Shown here piece by piece: positions 51,861-61,013 of a DNA stretch of 64,000 nucleotides. The stretch's first letter is position 1, and every line of letters starts with the position of its first letter. A program made the translations under genes and the position numbers. The notes under the pieces are model-generated. The model had not been told where the DNA came from. It did no database searches and was given only the letters and a program-made list of their open reading frames with translations. Where the stretch lies: NCBI RefSeq assembly GCF_900172225.1, contig NZ_FWFO01000001.1, positions 1,116,001 to 1,180,000 on the forward strand. Direction: 5' to 3'. Source of the DNA: Falsiruegeria litorea R37 (lineage in GTDB: Bacteria; Pseudomonadota; Alphaproteobacteria; Rhodobacterales; Rhodobacteraceae).

Positions 51861-53104
51861 GCCGCTTCGGCGTGGGGCTGCACCAGTTCACCTGGTCGCA
51901 AGGGCGTCCTTGGTTGCCCCAGGCGAGGGTGTAGCCGGGCTGCGATTCCCCAGGCGACGGCCAACGCAACGCCACCAGCCGCAAAAATGCCCGCGACGGG
52001 AAAGAACCAAAGAACGGCCCAGGCCGCTCCGGGGGTCAAGATGCCGCTGACATCACGGTACGAACTGTAGACGGCGCTCATTTCGGTGCGTTCAGATGGC
52101 TTTACGGCCATCAAGAATGGCAACCCGGCGCAGATATCCAATACGATCATCCAAAGGGACCCGACCACCATGACCACAACGGCCACCCAGGGCATGGGGG
52201 ACACGATGGTTGCAGCGACAAAGCAGGCAGCGGCGGCTGCAAATCCAATGCGGACCGATTGTTTGACGGATCGGCGCTGCATCCATTTCAGGATCAGCGG
52301 AGAGGCAAAGAGCATCCCGTTGGTGAAAGACAGCAAGATACCTCCCAGTTGCTCACTCAATCCGTTCTGGATCGCAAAGATGGGCAGATACACCACATAA
52401 ATCCACCATCCGCAGGACCGGATCACGGCAAATAGCCATCCCGCAACAAGGCGGGGCTGAGCAAAGAACCTTGGTAGATAGGCGAGCGGGTTGGCGGCCT
52501 GACTGCGCGCGCGAGAGATCAGTTTGCCGTTGCCCAGGCGCATGGCCCAAAACACGGCCAACATCACGAGCGAAGCAAGTGCGCTGATCAGAAACGGCGC
52601 CGGAGTCCAATACTCCAGCAACAGCACGCCCGCCATCGGACCCGCAGTCCAGCCGATCGCGCTGTAGAACATTCGGCTGGTTTCACATTTGCCCAACTCG
52701 ATTCGATCAATGTAATCCAACACATAGGCGTTGAAGCAGACAAAGGTCGTAACAGCCGCAACGGTGTTCAATCCCAAGGCGCCAATCACAGCGACCGGGG
52801 TTTCGAGAAGTGCAAGCACAGCAGATGCGGTGAACATCAAAGCGCCTGCCGAATAAGCCCACCTGCGGGGCACATAGCGGACGGCGTAAGGGACCATCAG
52901 CCCCGCAACAAGCGAGACGATACCGATCAGAAAGTAGATGAAGGACACAGTGCCGGCATCGCCCAGGGTGCGATACATGATCAGCGGGAACACCGAGATC
53001 AGGATGCCGCGCACCACCGCTTCGAGCCCTGCAAGAATACCGAAATCCCGAACCGAGGGAGCAGGGGCGTGGCGGACCCATTCAGGGATGCGGCGTTCAT
53101 GCAT
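51857..53104 (-). CDS. major facilitator superfamily transporter
   Basis: The 415-residue protein has about 12 membrane helices, starting at residue 20 (FGILAGLEAVVRGILISVFPL). Between the first helices lies MVPYAVRYVPRRW, a variant of the MFS loop, and the middle is a basic cytoplasmic loop (RARSQAANPLAYLPRF). It is not close to a subfamily I can name. Substrate unknown. It is convergent with the ABC-2 permease gene. Confidence 0.82.
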   Translation of the reverse strand: MHERRIPEWVRHAPAPSVRDFGILAGLEAVVRGILISVFPLIMYRTLGDAGTVSFIYFLIGIVSLVAGLMVPYAVRYVPRRWAYSAGALMFTASAVLALLETPVAVIGALGLNTVAAVTTFVCFNAYVLDYIDRIELGKCETSRMFYSAIGWTAGPMAGVLLLEYWTPAPFLISALASLVMLAVFWAMRLGNGKLISRARSQAANPLAYLPRFFAQPRLVAGWLFAVIRSCGWWIYVVYLPIFAIQNGLSEQLGGILLSFTNGMLFASPLILKWMQRRSVKQSVRIGFAAAAACFVAATIVSPMPWVAVVVMVVGSLWMIVLDICAGLPFLMAVKPSERTEMSAVYSSYRDVSGILTPGAAWAVLWFFPVAGIFAAGGVALAVAWGIAARLHPRLGQPRTPLRPGELVQPHAEAA

Positions 53105-53213
53105 GACACAGTCTCACTTGTTTCGTGACATCAGTGTGTATGCTTCGGGATACCGAGCTTGGGGGTTTGCGACATGGGGGTCGCGCGCAGACCCCATACG
53201 GGAAAAAAGGTGA

Positions 53214-54098
53214 TCAGCGCTTGGTTTGGCGACCCTCGCGCCAGGCCAGAACCAAGGCACCGCTTAGGATGATCGCCGCCCCGGTCAGGCTGACAGCGTC
53301 CGGGATGACGTCAAAGCCGATCAAGTCGTAAAGAGCGGCAAATATCAACGTGGCATAACTGAACGGGGCCACAAACGATGCGTCTGCCCGCGCCATGCCA
53401 TTGACAAAACAGGCCTGAGCGCAAGCCATCAGCAAGCCTATGCCTGCAAGGGCGGCCCATTGCTCGGCTGTTGGCATCTGCCACACAGGAAGCACGGCCA
53501 GCGTGGCAATGACCAGTCCCATCGTGTTGTTCACAAGAAGGATCTGGAACGGCGATTCCCGAGACGAGAGCTTCTTGATGAAGATCAGCTCCATCCCCAT
53601 CACCATGGCCGCAGCCAGAGCCAGAAGGGCAGCGGGTTGAAAACTGTCCGGGGTTGGGCGCAAAAGGATCAGTGCGCCCACCAGCGCAACCGTGGCCGCG
53701 CCCCACCGCCAGGGGCCAACCCGTTCTCCCAGCAGGGGGATGGCCAGAACCATGGCAAAAACGGGGTTCAGAAAAGAAATAGCCGTTGCGTCGGCCATCG
53801 GGATGTAGGCCACGCTGGCAAACATCAGCGTCACACCGGTCCATCCAAAGGTGGTTCGACCAATATGCAGCCCCCAATGTGGCCGCCTTAAAGGCGGGCG
53901 AACAGCTGCGACGACGGTGCCTATGACGATGAATGCAAACAGGAAACGACCATGGCTGATCTGCATGGAATGCAGCGCTGGCCCAAGCGCCCCAGTGCCA
54001 AGCGCTTTGGCCAGCAAGGTGGTCCCGGCGATGAACGCCGTAGCTGTAAAGATCAGCGTTGCGGCCAGGGCCGGGTTCTGTTTGGTCGGTTCATACAT
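53214..54098 (-). CDS. EamA/DMT family transporter
   Basis: This 294-residue protein has ten predicted helices in two EamA repeats: ATLIFTATAFIAGTTLLAKAL with ISHGRFLFAFIVIG, and later LLALAAAMVMGMELIFIKKL. Marks are AISFLNPVFAMVLAIPLLGERV and FVAPFSYATLIFAALYDLIGF. DMT transporters export small metabolites. ATG 54098 is preferred to TTG 54134, but neither has a clear ribosome site. The gene is one of four transporter genes in 51-55.5 kb. Confidence 0.85.
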   Translation of the reverse strand: MYEPTKQNPALAATLIFTATAFIAGTTLLAKALGTGALGPALHSMQISHGRFLFAFIVIGTVVAAVRPPLRRPHWGLHIGRTTFGWTGVTLMFASVAYIPMADATAISFLNPVFAMVLAIPLLGERVGPWRWGAATVALVGALILLRPTPDSFQPAALLALAAAMVMGMELIFIKKLSSRESPFQILLVNNTMGLVIATLAVLPVWQMPTAEQWAALAGIGLLMACAQACFVNGMARADASFVAPFSYATLIFAALYDLIGFDVIPDAVSLTGAAIILSGALVLAWREGRQTKR

Positions 54099-54224
54099 GG
54101 TGCCAGCGGTGGACGAGCCGCTTTCGATTGGCAAGCGGGAAAATGTGTGGGGTACAAACGGGGTTCTGTCCCGGCCTGTGCGGGCCTTTTCCTGGATATT
54201 TTTAGCAAGAGGATGAGGCTAGTA

Positions 54225-55535
54225 TTACAGGCGAAGCTGTTGCCATGCGTAAAGCCAGATTGCACCCATTCCGCCCGCGCCGAGTAAGTAAGGGAGCCGC
54301 AAGGCACTTTCGCGCCCCACAGTCGGTTCGACGAGCGAAACAATTGCTCCGCCGATGAGCGCGCCAAAAGGCATCATGCCCCAGCCAAAGAACCGATAAA
54401 GGCTGTTGACGCGGCCCAGCAATTCATCCGGGATCAACCGCTGGCGGTATGAGACGGTGACCACGTTCCACAGGAGCGCCGCGAACATCTCGATAAAAAG
54501 CGCTACGGCGACCAGCCAGACCGACGTTGCGATCCAGATCACGGCAAGGGCGGCTCCAAGCAAGGCAAGCGCAATCAAAAGAGAGGCGCGGCGACCCAGG
54601 CGCGCGGCGATATTGGGACACAGCAATCCGCCCGCGACACCCCCAGCAGCGCCAGCAGTCAGCAGAAGACCGTGACCTGCGGCGCCCAATCCAAGGATTT
54701 CCTGACTGTAGAGGATCAGAACGGTCAAGGTCATCAACGACACCGTGTTCATCAATCCTAGCATAATGGCCAGTTGCAGGATGATCCGATGCCAGCGCAG
54801 CCAAGTGATTCCTTCGCGCGCCTCGATCAACCACGACCGGCGCTTGGAGTTTAGACGTGGTGCAATCGCCATACACCAGACCAAACCGGCGGCGAGGGCA
54901 AAACTGGCGGCGTCCAGCACAAAGGGCGCAGGCACGGCTGTGGCAATCAGCAGACCAGCCAGAGGTGGGCCGACAAAAGACCCCATGATCTGCTCAATGC
55001 TCCAGAGCTGCCCGTTGGCCTGCTCCAATTGGTCCGCTGAGACCACCGCAGGCAAAGCGGTTTGGGCCGCGTTGTCGCGCAGCACTTCGGCCGAACCCAG
55101 CAAGAAAGCCAGCACCGAAATCGCCGCAATGTAAAGCTCGGCCCTCGCCACCGGAAACTCGGGCGCGCTCAGAATTACTGCCACCACGCCAAAGGTCAGC
55201 AGCATCCTAACCAGATCGGCCTGCACCATCAGGCGGCGACGATCCATCCGATCGGTCCAGACGCCGGCTGGAATGGAAAACAGCAGCCACGGCAGACGCG
55301 TGGCAAAGGCGACCATGGCGATCAGCATCGGATCGCGGGTGATCAAGGTGGCGAGCCAGGGAAAGGCCAGGGCGGATACTCCGTCCCCCAGGTTGGAAAT
55401 GGCAGAAGCGGAAAAGAGCAGGCGATAATTGCGCAAAGACCAAAGTGTTGTCATGCCCGCATTGGCGGTCAAATCACGCAGAACGTCAAGGCGGGTGACA
55501 AAATGCAGGCCCGCCCCTTCAAAAGGGGTTTTCAA
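54225..55535 (-). CDS. MFS transporter of the EntS-like (MFS_3) group
   Basis: The 436-residue protein has about 12 helices and marks of the MFS_3 group: LRNYRLLFSASAISNLGDG, GVWTDRMDRRRLM (MFS loop motif) and the second-half SYRQRLIPDELLGRVNSLYRFF. This group exports siderophores or drugs; EntS exports enterobactin. TTG 55535 with AAGGA nearby is the long start; ATG 55454 gives a shorter N-terminus closer to the family. No siderophore gene is nearby. Confidence 0.83.
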   Translation of the reverse strand: MKTPFEGAGLHFVTRLDVLRDLTANAGMTTLWSLRNYRLLFSASAISNLGDGVSALAFPWLATLITRDPMLIAMVAFATRLPWLLFSIPAGVWTDRMDRRRLMVQADLVRMLLTFGVVAVILSAPEFPVARAELYIAAISVLAFLLGSAEVLRDNAAQTALPAVVSADQLEQANGQLWSIEQIMGSFVGPPLAGLLIATAVPAPFVLDAASFALAAGLVWCMAIAPRLNSKRRSWLIEAREGITWLRWHRIILQLAIMLGLMNTVSLMTLTVLILYSQEILGLGAAGHGLLLTAGAAGGVAGGLLCPNIAARLGRRASLLIALALLGAALAVIWIATSVWLVAVALFIEMFAALLWNVVTVSYRQRLIPDELLGRVNSLYRFFGWGMMPFGALIGGAIVSLVEPTVGRESALRLPYLLGAGGMGAIWLYAWQQLRL

Positions 55536-55736
55536 GCTCCGATTCCTTCGTTATGGAGCCATTCTATGATCAAAGTTGCACATATCACCCTGCTCCGACG
55601 CCGACGCTTTACTGCGTAATCGGCCCGTTTGATCCTGCGCGTTCCTTAATCTGCGCAAACCCACCTCAAAATGTTGACGAAACCGCCCTCTGTGTTGCAC
55701 TGATCGGGCTTCAACTCTTCGAAAAGGATGATCCAG

Positions 55737-56924
55737 ATGATCCCGTCCGTTCTGCCGACCTATAATCGTGCGCCCCTTCAGTTCGTGAAGGGCGAAGGCG
55801 CTTGGCTGATCGAGGCAGACGGCCGACGTTTCCTGGATCTGGGCGCAGGCATCGCGGTGAACGCGCTGGGCCATGCGCATCCGGCTCTGGTGCAGGCGCT
55901 GACCGATCAGGCGCAGGCCCTGTGGCATGTGTCGAACCTTTACGAGATCCCGCAGCAACAGGCGCTGGCCGACAAGCTGGTCGAACATACCTTTGCCGAC
56001 ACGGTATTTTTCACCAATTCGGGCACCGAGTCCTGCGAATTGGCGGTCAAGATGGCCCGCAAGTATTTCTTTGACAAAGGCCAGCCGGAAAAGGTCGAGA
56101 TCATCACCTTTGACGGCTCGTTCCACGGTCGGTCGTCGGCAGGCATCGCCGCTGCTGGGTCCGAGAAAATGACCAAGGGCTTTGGTCCGTTGCTGGGTGG
56201 CTTTGTCCACCTGACATTTGGTGACCTGGATGGGGTGACCAATGCCATTTCAGAAAACACCGCCGCGATCATGATCGAGCCGGTACAGGGGGAGGGCGGC
56301 ATTCGCCCTGTGCCAGACGCTGAACTCAAGGCCCTGCGCCAGATCTGCGACGAGCATGGCCTGCTGTTGATCCTCGATGAGGTGCAATGCGGCGTTGGCC
56401 GGACCGGCAAGCTGTTTGCCCATGAATGGGCCGGTATCACGCCTGACATCATGATGGTTGCCAAGGGCATCGGCGGCGGTTTCCCTCTGGGTGCTGTACT
56501 GGCCACCGAAGAGGCCGCATCGGGTATGGTCGCGGGCACCCATGGCTCCACCTACGGCGGCAACCCGCTGGGATGTGCCGTTGGTTGCGCTGTCATCGAC
56601 CATGTGGCGAACCCCGATTTTTTGGCCGAGGTGAACCGCAAATCCGGGCTTCTGAGGCAGAAGCTCGAAGGTTTGATCGCCGATCATCCGCAGGTTTTCG
56701 AAGAAGTGCGCGGATCCGGCATGATGCTGGGTATAAAGTGCAAGACCACCAACATTGACGTGGTGAACGCAGGCAATGACAACCAGGTCATCACTGTTCC
56801 TGCGGCTGACAACGTCATCCGCCTGTTGCCACCGCTGACCCTGACCGAGGATGACATCGCCGAGGCCACCAACCGCCTCGACGCCGCCGCCAAACAGGTC
56901 GAAAACCAGCTGGAAATCGCCTGA
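55737..56924 (+). CDS. argD: acetylornithine aminotransferase
   Basis: ArgD transaminates N-acetylglutamate semialdehyde to N-acetylornithine; it may also act on N-succinyl-diaminopimelate precursors. The 395-residue enzyme has [19 protein letters not shown] (PLP phosphate), [30 protein letters not shown] and the PLP-lysine block [13 protein letters not shown]. Start ATG 55737 has AAAAGGA eight bases upstream. It is followed by argF, separated by a repeat, and they are likely cotranscribed. Confidence 0.94.
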   Translation: MIPSVLPTYNRAPLQFVKGEGAWLIEADGRRFLDLGAGIAVNALGHAHPALVQALTDQAQALWHVSNLYEIPQQQALADKLVEHTFADTVFFTNSGTESCELAVKMARKYFFDKGQPEKVEIITFDGSFHGRSSAGIAAAGSEKMTKGFGPLLGGFVHLTFGDLDGVTNAISENTAAIMIEPVQGEGGIRPVPDAELKALRQICDEHGLLLILDEVQCGVGRTGKLFAHEWAGITPDIMMVAKGIGGGFPLGAVLATEEAASGMVAGTHGSTYGGNPLGCAVGCAVIDHVANPDFLAEVNRKSGLLRQKLEGLIADHPQVFEEVRGSGMMLGIKCKTTNIDVVNAGNDNQVITVPAADNVIRLLPPLTLTEDDIAEATNRLDAAAKQVENQLEIA

Positions 56925-56926
56925 TC

Positions 56927-56972
56927 TTCTTTTTGTTCCAAATACGGCGGGGGTTCGGGGGCAGCGCCCCCG
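56927..56972 (+). repeat. CCAAATA-type repeat, copy 3
   Basis: It reads TTCTTTTTGTTCCAAATA, CGGCGGGGG and ends in the hairpin CGGGGGC-AGC-GCCCCCG (56956-56972). It lies inside the argD-argF gap, so if it terminates transcription it does so within an apparent operon. Confidence 0.62.
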
Positions 56973-57000
56973 GCCTCGGCCAGCCAAAAGCGATACCGAT

Positions 57001-57927
57001 ATGAACCATTTCCTCGACATCCACAAAACCGATGCCGCCGACCTGCGCAGCATCATCGACCAGGCGGCCAAGACCAAGGCTGCGCGCGTGGGTCAGCCAA
57101 AGGCCGCCCTTGACGACGAACAGCCACTCAAGGACCGCATGGTCGCGCTGATCTTTGAAAAACCATCGACCCGGACGCGCGTGTCTTTTGACGTGGGCGT
57201 GCGCCAGATGGGCGGACAGACCATGGTGCTCAGCGGCAAGGACATGCAGCTTGGCCACGGCGAAACCATCGCTGACACCGCCCGCGTCCTGTCGCGTTAT
57301 GTCGACATGATCATGATCCGCACGTTCGACGAAACCGTCCTGACCGAGATGGCGGAATACGCCAGCGTGCCCGTCATCAACGGTCTGACTGACCGCACCC
57401 ATCCATGCCAGATCATGGCTGACGTGCTCACCTATGAAGAACACCGTGGCCCTATCAAAGGCAAAAAGGTGGTTTGGACTGGCGACGGCAACAACGTCTG
57501 CGCGTCTTTCTTGCACGCCGCTGGTCAGTTCGGCTTTGACCTGACCTTTACCGGTCCGTCGCAGTTGGACCCAGAAGAAGAGTTCATGGGCTTTGCACGC
57601 CAACAGGGCTCGACCATCCAAGTCGAGCGCGATGCGTTCAAAGCTGTCGAAGGGGCCGATCTGGTGGTCGCCGACACCTGGGTGTCGATGCATGACGCGC
57701 AATCGGCCAAGGAACGTCGCCACAACATGCTGCGCCCCTACCAGGTCAACGCCGAGCTGATGTCTCATGCCAAACCCGACGCGCTGTTCATGCATTGCCT
57801 GCCCGCACACCGCGAGGAGGAGGCGACATCCGAGGTGATGGACGGCCCGAACTCGGTGATCTTTGACGAGGCCGAAAACCGCCTGCATGCGCAAAAAGCC
57901 ATCATGCGCTGGTGCCTGGGCAACTAA
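57001..57927 (+). CDS. argF: ornithine carbamoyltransferase
   Basis: ArgF makes citrulline from ornithine and carbamoyl phosphate. The 308-residue protein shows the carbamoyl-phosphate loop [26 protein letters not shown], the ornithine loop DTWVSM and the catalytic [10 protein letters not shown]. It lies 76 bp after argD and 21 bp before the ACT-GNAT gene, so the three may share a transcript. carB upstream supplies its second substrate. Confidence 0.96.
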   Translation: MNHFLDIHKTDAADLRSIIDQAAKTKAARVGQPKAALDDEQPLKDRMVALIFEKPSTRTRVSFDVGVRQMGGQTMVLSGKDMQLGHGETIADTARVLSRYVDMIMIRTFDETVLTEMAEYASVPVINGLTDRTHPCQIMADVLTYEEHRGPIKGKKVVWTGDGNNVCASFLHAAGQFGFDLTFTGPSQLDPEEEFMGFARQQGSTIQVERDAFKAVEGADLVVADTWVSMHDAQSAKERRHNMLRPYQVNAELMSHAKPDALFMHCLPAHREEEATSEVMDGPNSVIFDEAENRLHAQKAIMRWCLGN

Positions 57928-57948
57928 GCCAAGCTAAGGACAAACAAC

Positions 57949-58833
57949 ATGACTGTGCAGCTCGTGCTGAACGCGCTGCCGGGAGCCTATGCGGTGACCC
58001 GGCGCGCGCGCAATATGCCTGTGCCGGATTGGGCGCATGGCGAGGGGTTGGTGAGTGTTACTCAAGCCCCCGATGAAACCTCGATCCTGTGCCTTGAGGA
58101 TCGCGTGCCCGCAGCCGAGCAATGCTCGGGCGGATGGCAGGCGGTGCAGGTGTCGAACCTGGTTGATCTGGATGTGCCTGGCGTGGTGCTCTCGGCGGTG
58201 CAGCCGATTTCCCAGGCCGGTTTGGGGATTTTTGTCACCTCGACCTTTGATCGTGACTATCTGCTGGTGCGCGCGGCTGAGAGCATTGCCGCGCGAATGG
58301 CCTGGATCACCGCAGGGCATCACTATTGCGACGGCAAAGTGACCTATCGCCTGGCGATGCCTTCGGATGGTGAGGCGCTGGCCCAGGTCCATTTCGAAAC
58401 CTGGCAGGAGACCTATGCCAAGATCGCCCCGCCCGAGGTGCGTCTGGCTTTGAATTTGGCCCACCGAAAGCGGTATTGGCAGGCCCGACTGGAGACGGCT
58501 GCGCAGACGCTGGTGGCCGAAGTCGGTGGACGTATCATAGGTCTGTGTGCCCTGTCAGGATGCGCGGCTGAGGTCGACCACCTTTATGTCCTGAACACCG
58601 CCCGTGGCGCTGGAGTAGGTGCGCATCTTCTACGGTTGGCCCGGAACTTCTCAGCCACTGTGGGCAATACGCAAGTGACATTGGCCGTGGTCAAAGAGAA
58701 CACTCAAGCGGTCGGGTTCTATGCGGCGCAGGGCGGTCGCGTCGTGGCTGAAAAGCAAGACAAGGGGCCGCTATGGAAATCTGACAACCTGATCTTTGGC
58801 TGGCCTGTGGCGAAGCAGGTCGCTACCGCGTGA
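57949..58833 (+). CDS. ACT-domain and GNAT acetyltransferase fusion protein
   Basis: The 294-residue protein has two parts. Residues 1-125 form an ACT_7/DUF2241-type domain (LNALPGAYAVTRRA, SILCLEDRVP, WQAVQVSNLVDL, IFVTSTFDRDYLLV), a fold related to the arginine-sensor CASTOR. Residues 130-290 form a GNAT domain with the acetyl-CoA loop RGAGVGAHLL and ENTQAVGFYAAQGG. GNAT enzymes acetylate amines. It follows argF by 21 bp. An amino-acid-controlled acetyltransferase is a reasonable inference; the substrate is unknown. Confidence 0.8.
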   Translation: MTVQLVLNALPGAYAVTRRARNMPVPDWAHGEGLVSVTQAPDETSILCLEDRVPAAEQCSGGWQAVQVSNLVDLDVPGVVLSAVQPISQAGLGIFVTSTFDRDYLLVRAAESIAARMAWITAGHHYCDGKVTYRLAMPSDGEALAQVHFETWQETYAKIAPPEVRLALNLAHRKRYWQARLETAAQTLVAEVGGRIIGLCALSGCAAEVDHLYVLNTARGAGVGAHLLRLARNFSATVGNTQVTLAVVKENTQAVGFYAAQGGRVVAEKQDKGPLWKSDNLIFGWPVAKQVATA

Positions 58834-59749
58834 TCAGCGCGCGGGCCTCAGGTCCGGCGAACCATTCGTGCAGCTGGTCCTGAAACACCTGCACCAAGCG
58901 GCGCGGAGAGCCAGCTGCCCGCCCTGTGACCAGATGCAGGGGCTCTCCATCGATCAACGGCAAAGCCTGGACCAGGTCACCGCCATAACTCTGCTCTGTG
59001 CGGGGCCGCATGTTAAGAACGGCCACGCCAGCGCCCGCGCCAACCAGCGAGCGCACCATCTCGACGCTTGTGCAAGTGGCGGCGATCCGTGGCGTGACCC
59101 CGGCGGCGCGCAGCAGACGGCGAACATAGGCCCCGGCTACGGGCAGGTCGAGCAGGACCAGGGGCACGTTGTGTAGATCAGACAAACCCAGCTTTGATTT
59201 TGTGCTCAGTTCGTGTCCTTCGGGGGCAAGCACATAAGGCGGCAGGTCCATCAGTGGGCGTGTGTCCACTCCGGCCAACAGCTCGTCCCCGGCAAAGATG
59301 GCCACGTCCAGCGTGCCATCCAAAAGCCCAGATTGCGCCGTGATATTGTCGCATTCTTGCACATTGAAATTCAAATCATGGCTATCGTCACCCAAATTTT
59401 GCAAGATATGCGGCAAAAACGCCGGAGCAATGGGGGCGTAGTAGCCAACGTGCAGCGTGCCGCGCAAACCCTGGTTCAGGGCATAACCCTGCTGCATGAC
59501 GTCCGAATACGTCTCGATCAATGGCTTGATCCGCGCGGCCAATGCCCGCCCCGCCGGGGTGGCGGTGATGCCACGGGCCCGCGCGCGAACCAGCAATGTT
59601 GCCCCAAATTCCGCCTCGACCCGATCAATGGCTGAGGCCACGGCTGAGGGTGCCACATTCAACACCTCAGCCGCACCGGTGATTGAGCCACAGTCGACGG
59701 CGACCGTATAGGCGCGCAGCAGTCGCAGAGACAGGCGAAGATCGTCCAT
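58823..59749 (-). CDS. LysR family transcriptional regulator
   Basis: The 308-residue regulator has an N-terminal winged HTH (residues 4-63: RLLRAYTVAVDCGSITGAAE, SAVASAIDRVEAEFGATLLV) and a periplasmic-binding-like effector domain. ATG 59749 is divergent from the lipid hydroxylase gene, its likely target, with about 110 bp between the two. Its 3' end overlaps the ACT-GNAT gene by 11 nt on the opposite strand. The effector is unknown. Confidence 0.9.
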   Translation of the reverse strand: MDDLRLSLRLLRAYTVAVDCGSITGAAEVLNVAPSAVASAIDRVEAEFGATLLVRARARGITATPAGRALAARIKPLIETYSDVMQQGYALNQGLRGTLHVGYYAPIAPAFLPHILQNLGDDSHDLNFNVQECDNITAQSGLLDGTLDVAIFAGDELLAGVDTRPLMDLPPYVLAPEGHELSTKSKLGLSDLHNVPLVLLDLPVAGAYVRRLLRAAGVTPRIAATCTSVEMVRSLVGAGAGVAVLNMRPRTEQSYGGDLVQALPLIDGEPLHLVTGRAAGSPRRLVQVFQDQLHEWFAGPEARALITR

Positions 59750-59861
59750 CGTGCATAACCTCAGAAAATCAGATGTTATTTATAAATTGGTTCTGTTTTT
59801 CAGGTGTAAGTCGATGTGACAGGCTGAGTCAACGCAATTGAGCAAGCAACAAAGGCCCACC

Positions 59862-60842
59862 ATGTCCGATCACCCAAAGTTGCCCGGTTGGGCGCATACA
59901 CCTGATGTGCCTATTGCGGTCTCGCCGTTCTTCAGCTGGCCACCAGATCCGGCGCGCATGGCGCAGTGGCTCGTGGTGCGGTGGCTGGGGTTGGCGGAAA
60001 ACGTCCTTGTCCTGCTGATCGCCTTCATCAGCTGGACCTGGTTGACCCCCGCGATGGAGCGGATGGCGGTCCTTTCTTTCGACTGGATCGCCTTGATCTG
60101 GCTGCGCAATCTGGCCTTGATGATTCTGGTGGCGGGCGGGCTGCATCTGTTCTTTTTTCGCGCCCGCAAACAGGGTGAACGGCTCAAGTTTGATCCGCGT
60201 CCCCTGGCAGGCAAAGGAAAGCAATTCACCTTTGCAAATCAGGTGCACGACAACATGTTCTGGACGTTGGTCAGCGGGGTCGGATGCTGGACCTTCTTCG
60301 AAGTGCTGATGTTCCACGGCATGGCGCGGGGGTGGGTTCCCATGCTTGTCCCCTCGGAACACCCCGTTCTGTTTGTGCTCTTCTTCCTGCTCACACCGGT
60401 CTGGATCTCGTTCCACTTCTACTGGATTCACCGAGCGCTGCATTGGGGGCCGCTTTATCGTCTGGCACACGCGCTGCACCACCGTAACGTCAATGTCGGC
60501 CCGTGGTCGGGGCTGTCCATGCATCCGGTCGAGGCGTTCTTTTTCTTCACTTCGATCCTGATCCACCTGGTGGTGCCCGCCCATCCGCTGCACATCCTGT
60601 TCCATCTGCAGCACCAGGGGTTGACGGCGGCAACCTCTCACACAGGGTTCGAAAGCTTGTTGGTCAAGGACCGCAAAACGCTGGCGCTTGGGACATTCCA
60701 TCATCAGATGCATCACCGGTATTTCGAAGTGAACTATGGCAACCTGGAAATGCCCTGGGACAAGTGGTTCGGCTCGTTTCACGATGGCACGCCCGAGGCG
60801 CATGCACGCCTCAAGGAGCGCAGGCAAAGGCGGGCAGGCTGA
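59862..60842 (+). CDS. sterol desaturase/fatty-acid hydroxylase family protein
   Basis: The 326-residue membrane protein has about five helices and the eight-His di-iron pattern: HFYWIHRALH, LAHALHHRNVN and FHHQMHHRYFEVNYG, with HPVEAF in between. Enzymes of this family hydroxylate or desaturate lipids. ATG 59862 has AAAGG; TTG 59838 is possible. Control by the divergent LysR gene is inferred from position. Substrate unknown. Confidence 0.88.
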   Translation: MSDHPKLPGWAHTPDVPIAVSPFFSWPPDPARMAQWLVVRWLGLAENVLVLLIAFISWTWLTPAMERMAVLSFDWIALIWLRNLALMILVAGGLHLFFFRARKQGERLKFDPRPLAGKGKQFTFANQVHDNMFWTLVSGVGCWTFFEVLMFHGMARGWVPMLVPSEHPVLFVLFFLLTPVWISFHFYWIHRALHWGPLYRLAHALHHRNVNVGPWSGLSMHPVEAFFFFTSILIHLVVPAHPLHILFHLQHQGLTAATSHTGFESLLVKDRKTLALGTFHHQMHHRYFEVNYGNLEMPWDKWFGSFHDGTPEAHARLKERRQRRAG

Positions 60843-60883
60843 CGGTGTGTCTGGACGGGACCACGCCGAGCCACAGGCGAGGC

Positions 60884-60935
60884 GCCCGACCGAACCGAGC
60901 AAGGGCCCGCCAGGGCATGCAGCGAGGGCGGGAGC
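60884..60935 (-). repeat. 50-nt intergenic repeat, degenerate copy D
   Basis: On the minus strand it starts CTCCCGCC (60935-60928), then passes a GCATGCCC...GGGC stretch and reaches GTTCGG near the other end, about 50 nt away. Ends match copies A-C only in part. It separates two plus-strand genes. Confidence 0.35.
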
Positions 60936-61013
60936 GCCCCTTGATTTGTCGTGTGGTCATGGTTGCCTCTCTGCCCGGTCGGTCGCAAGATCATCCGGAG
61001 GGGAGAGGCCGCA

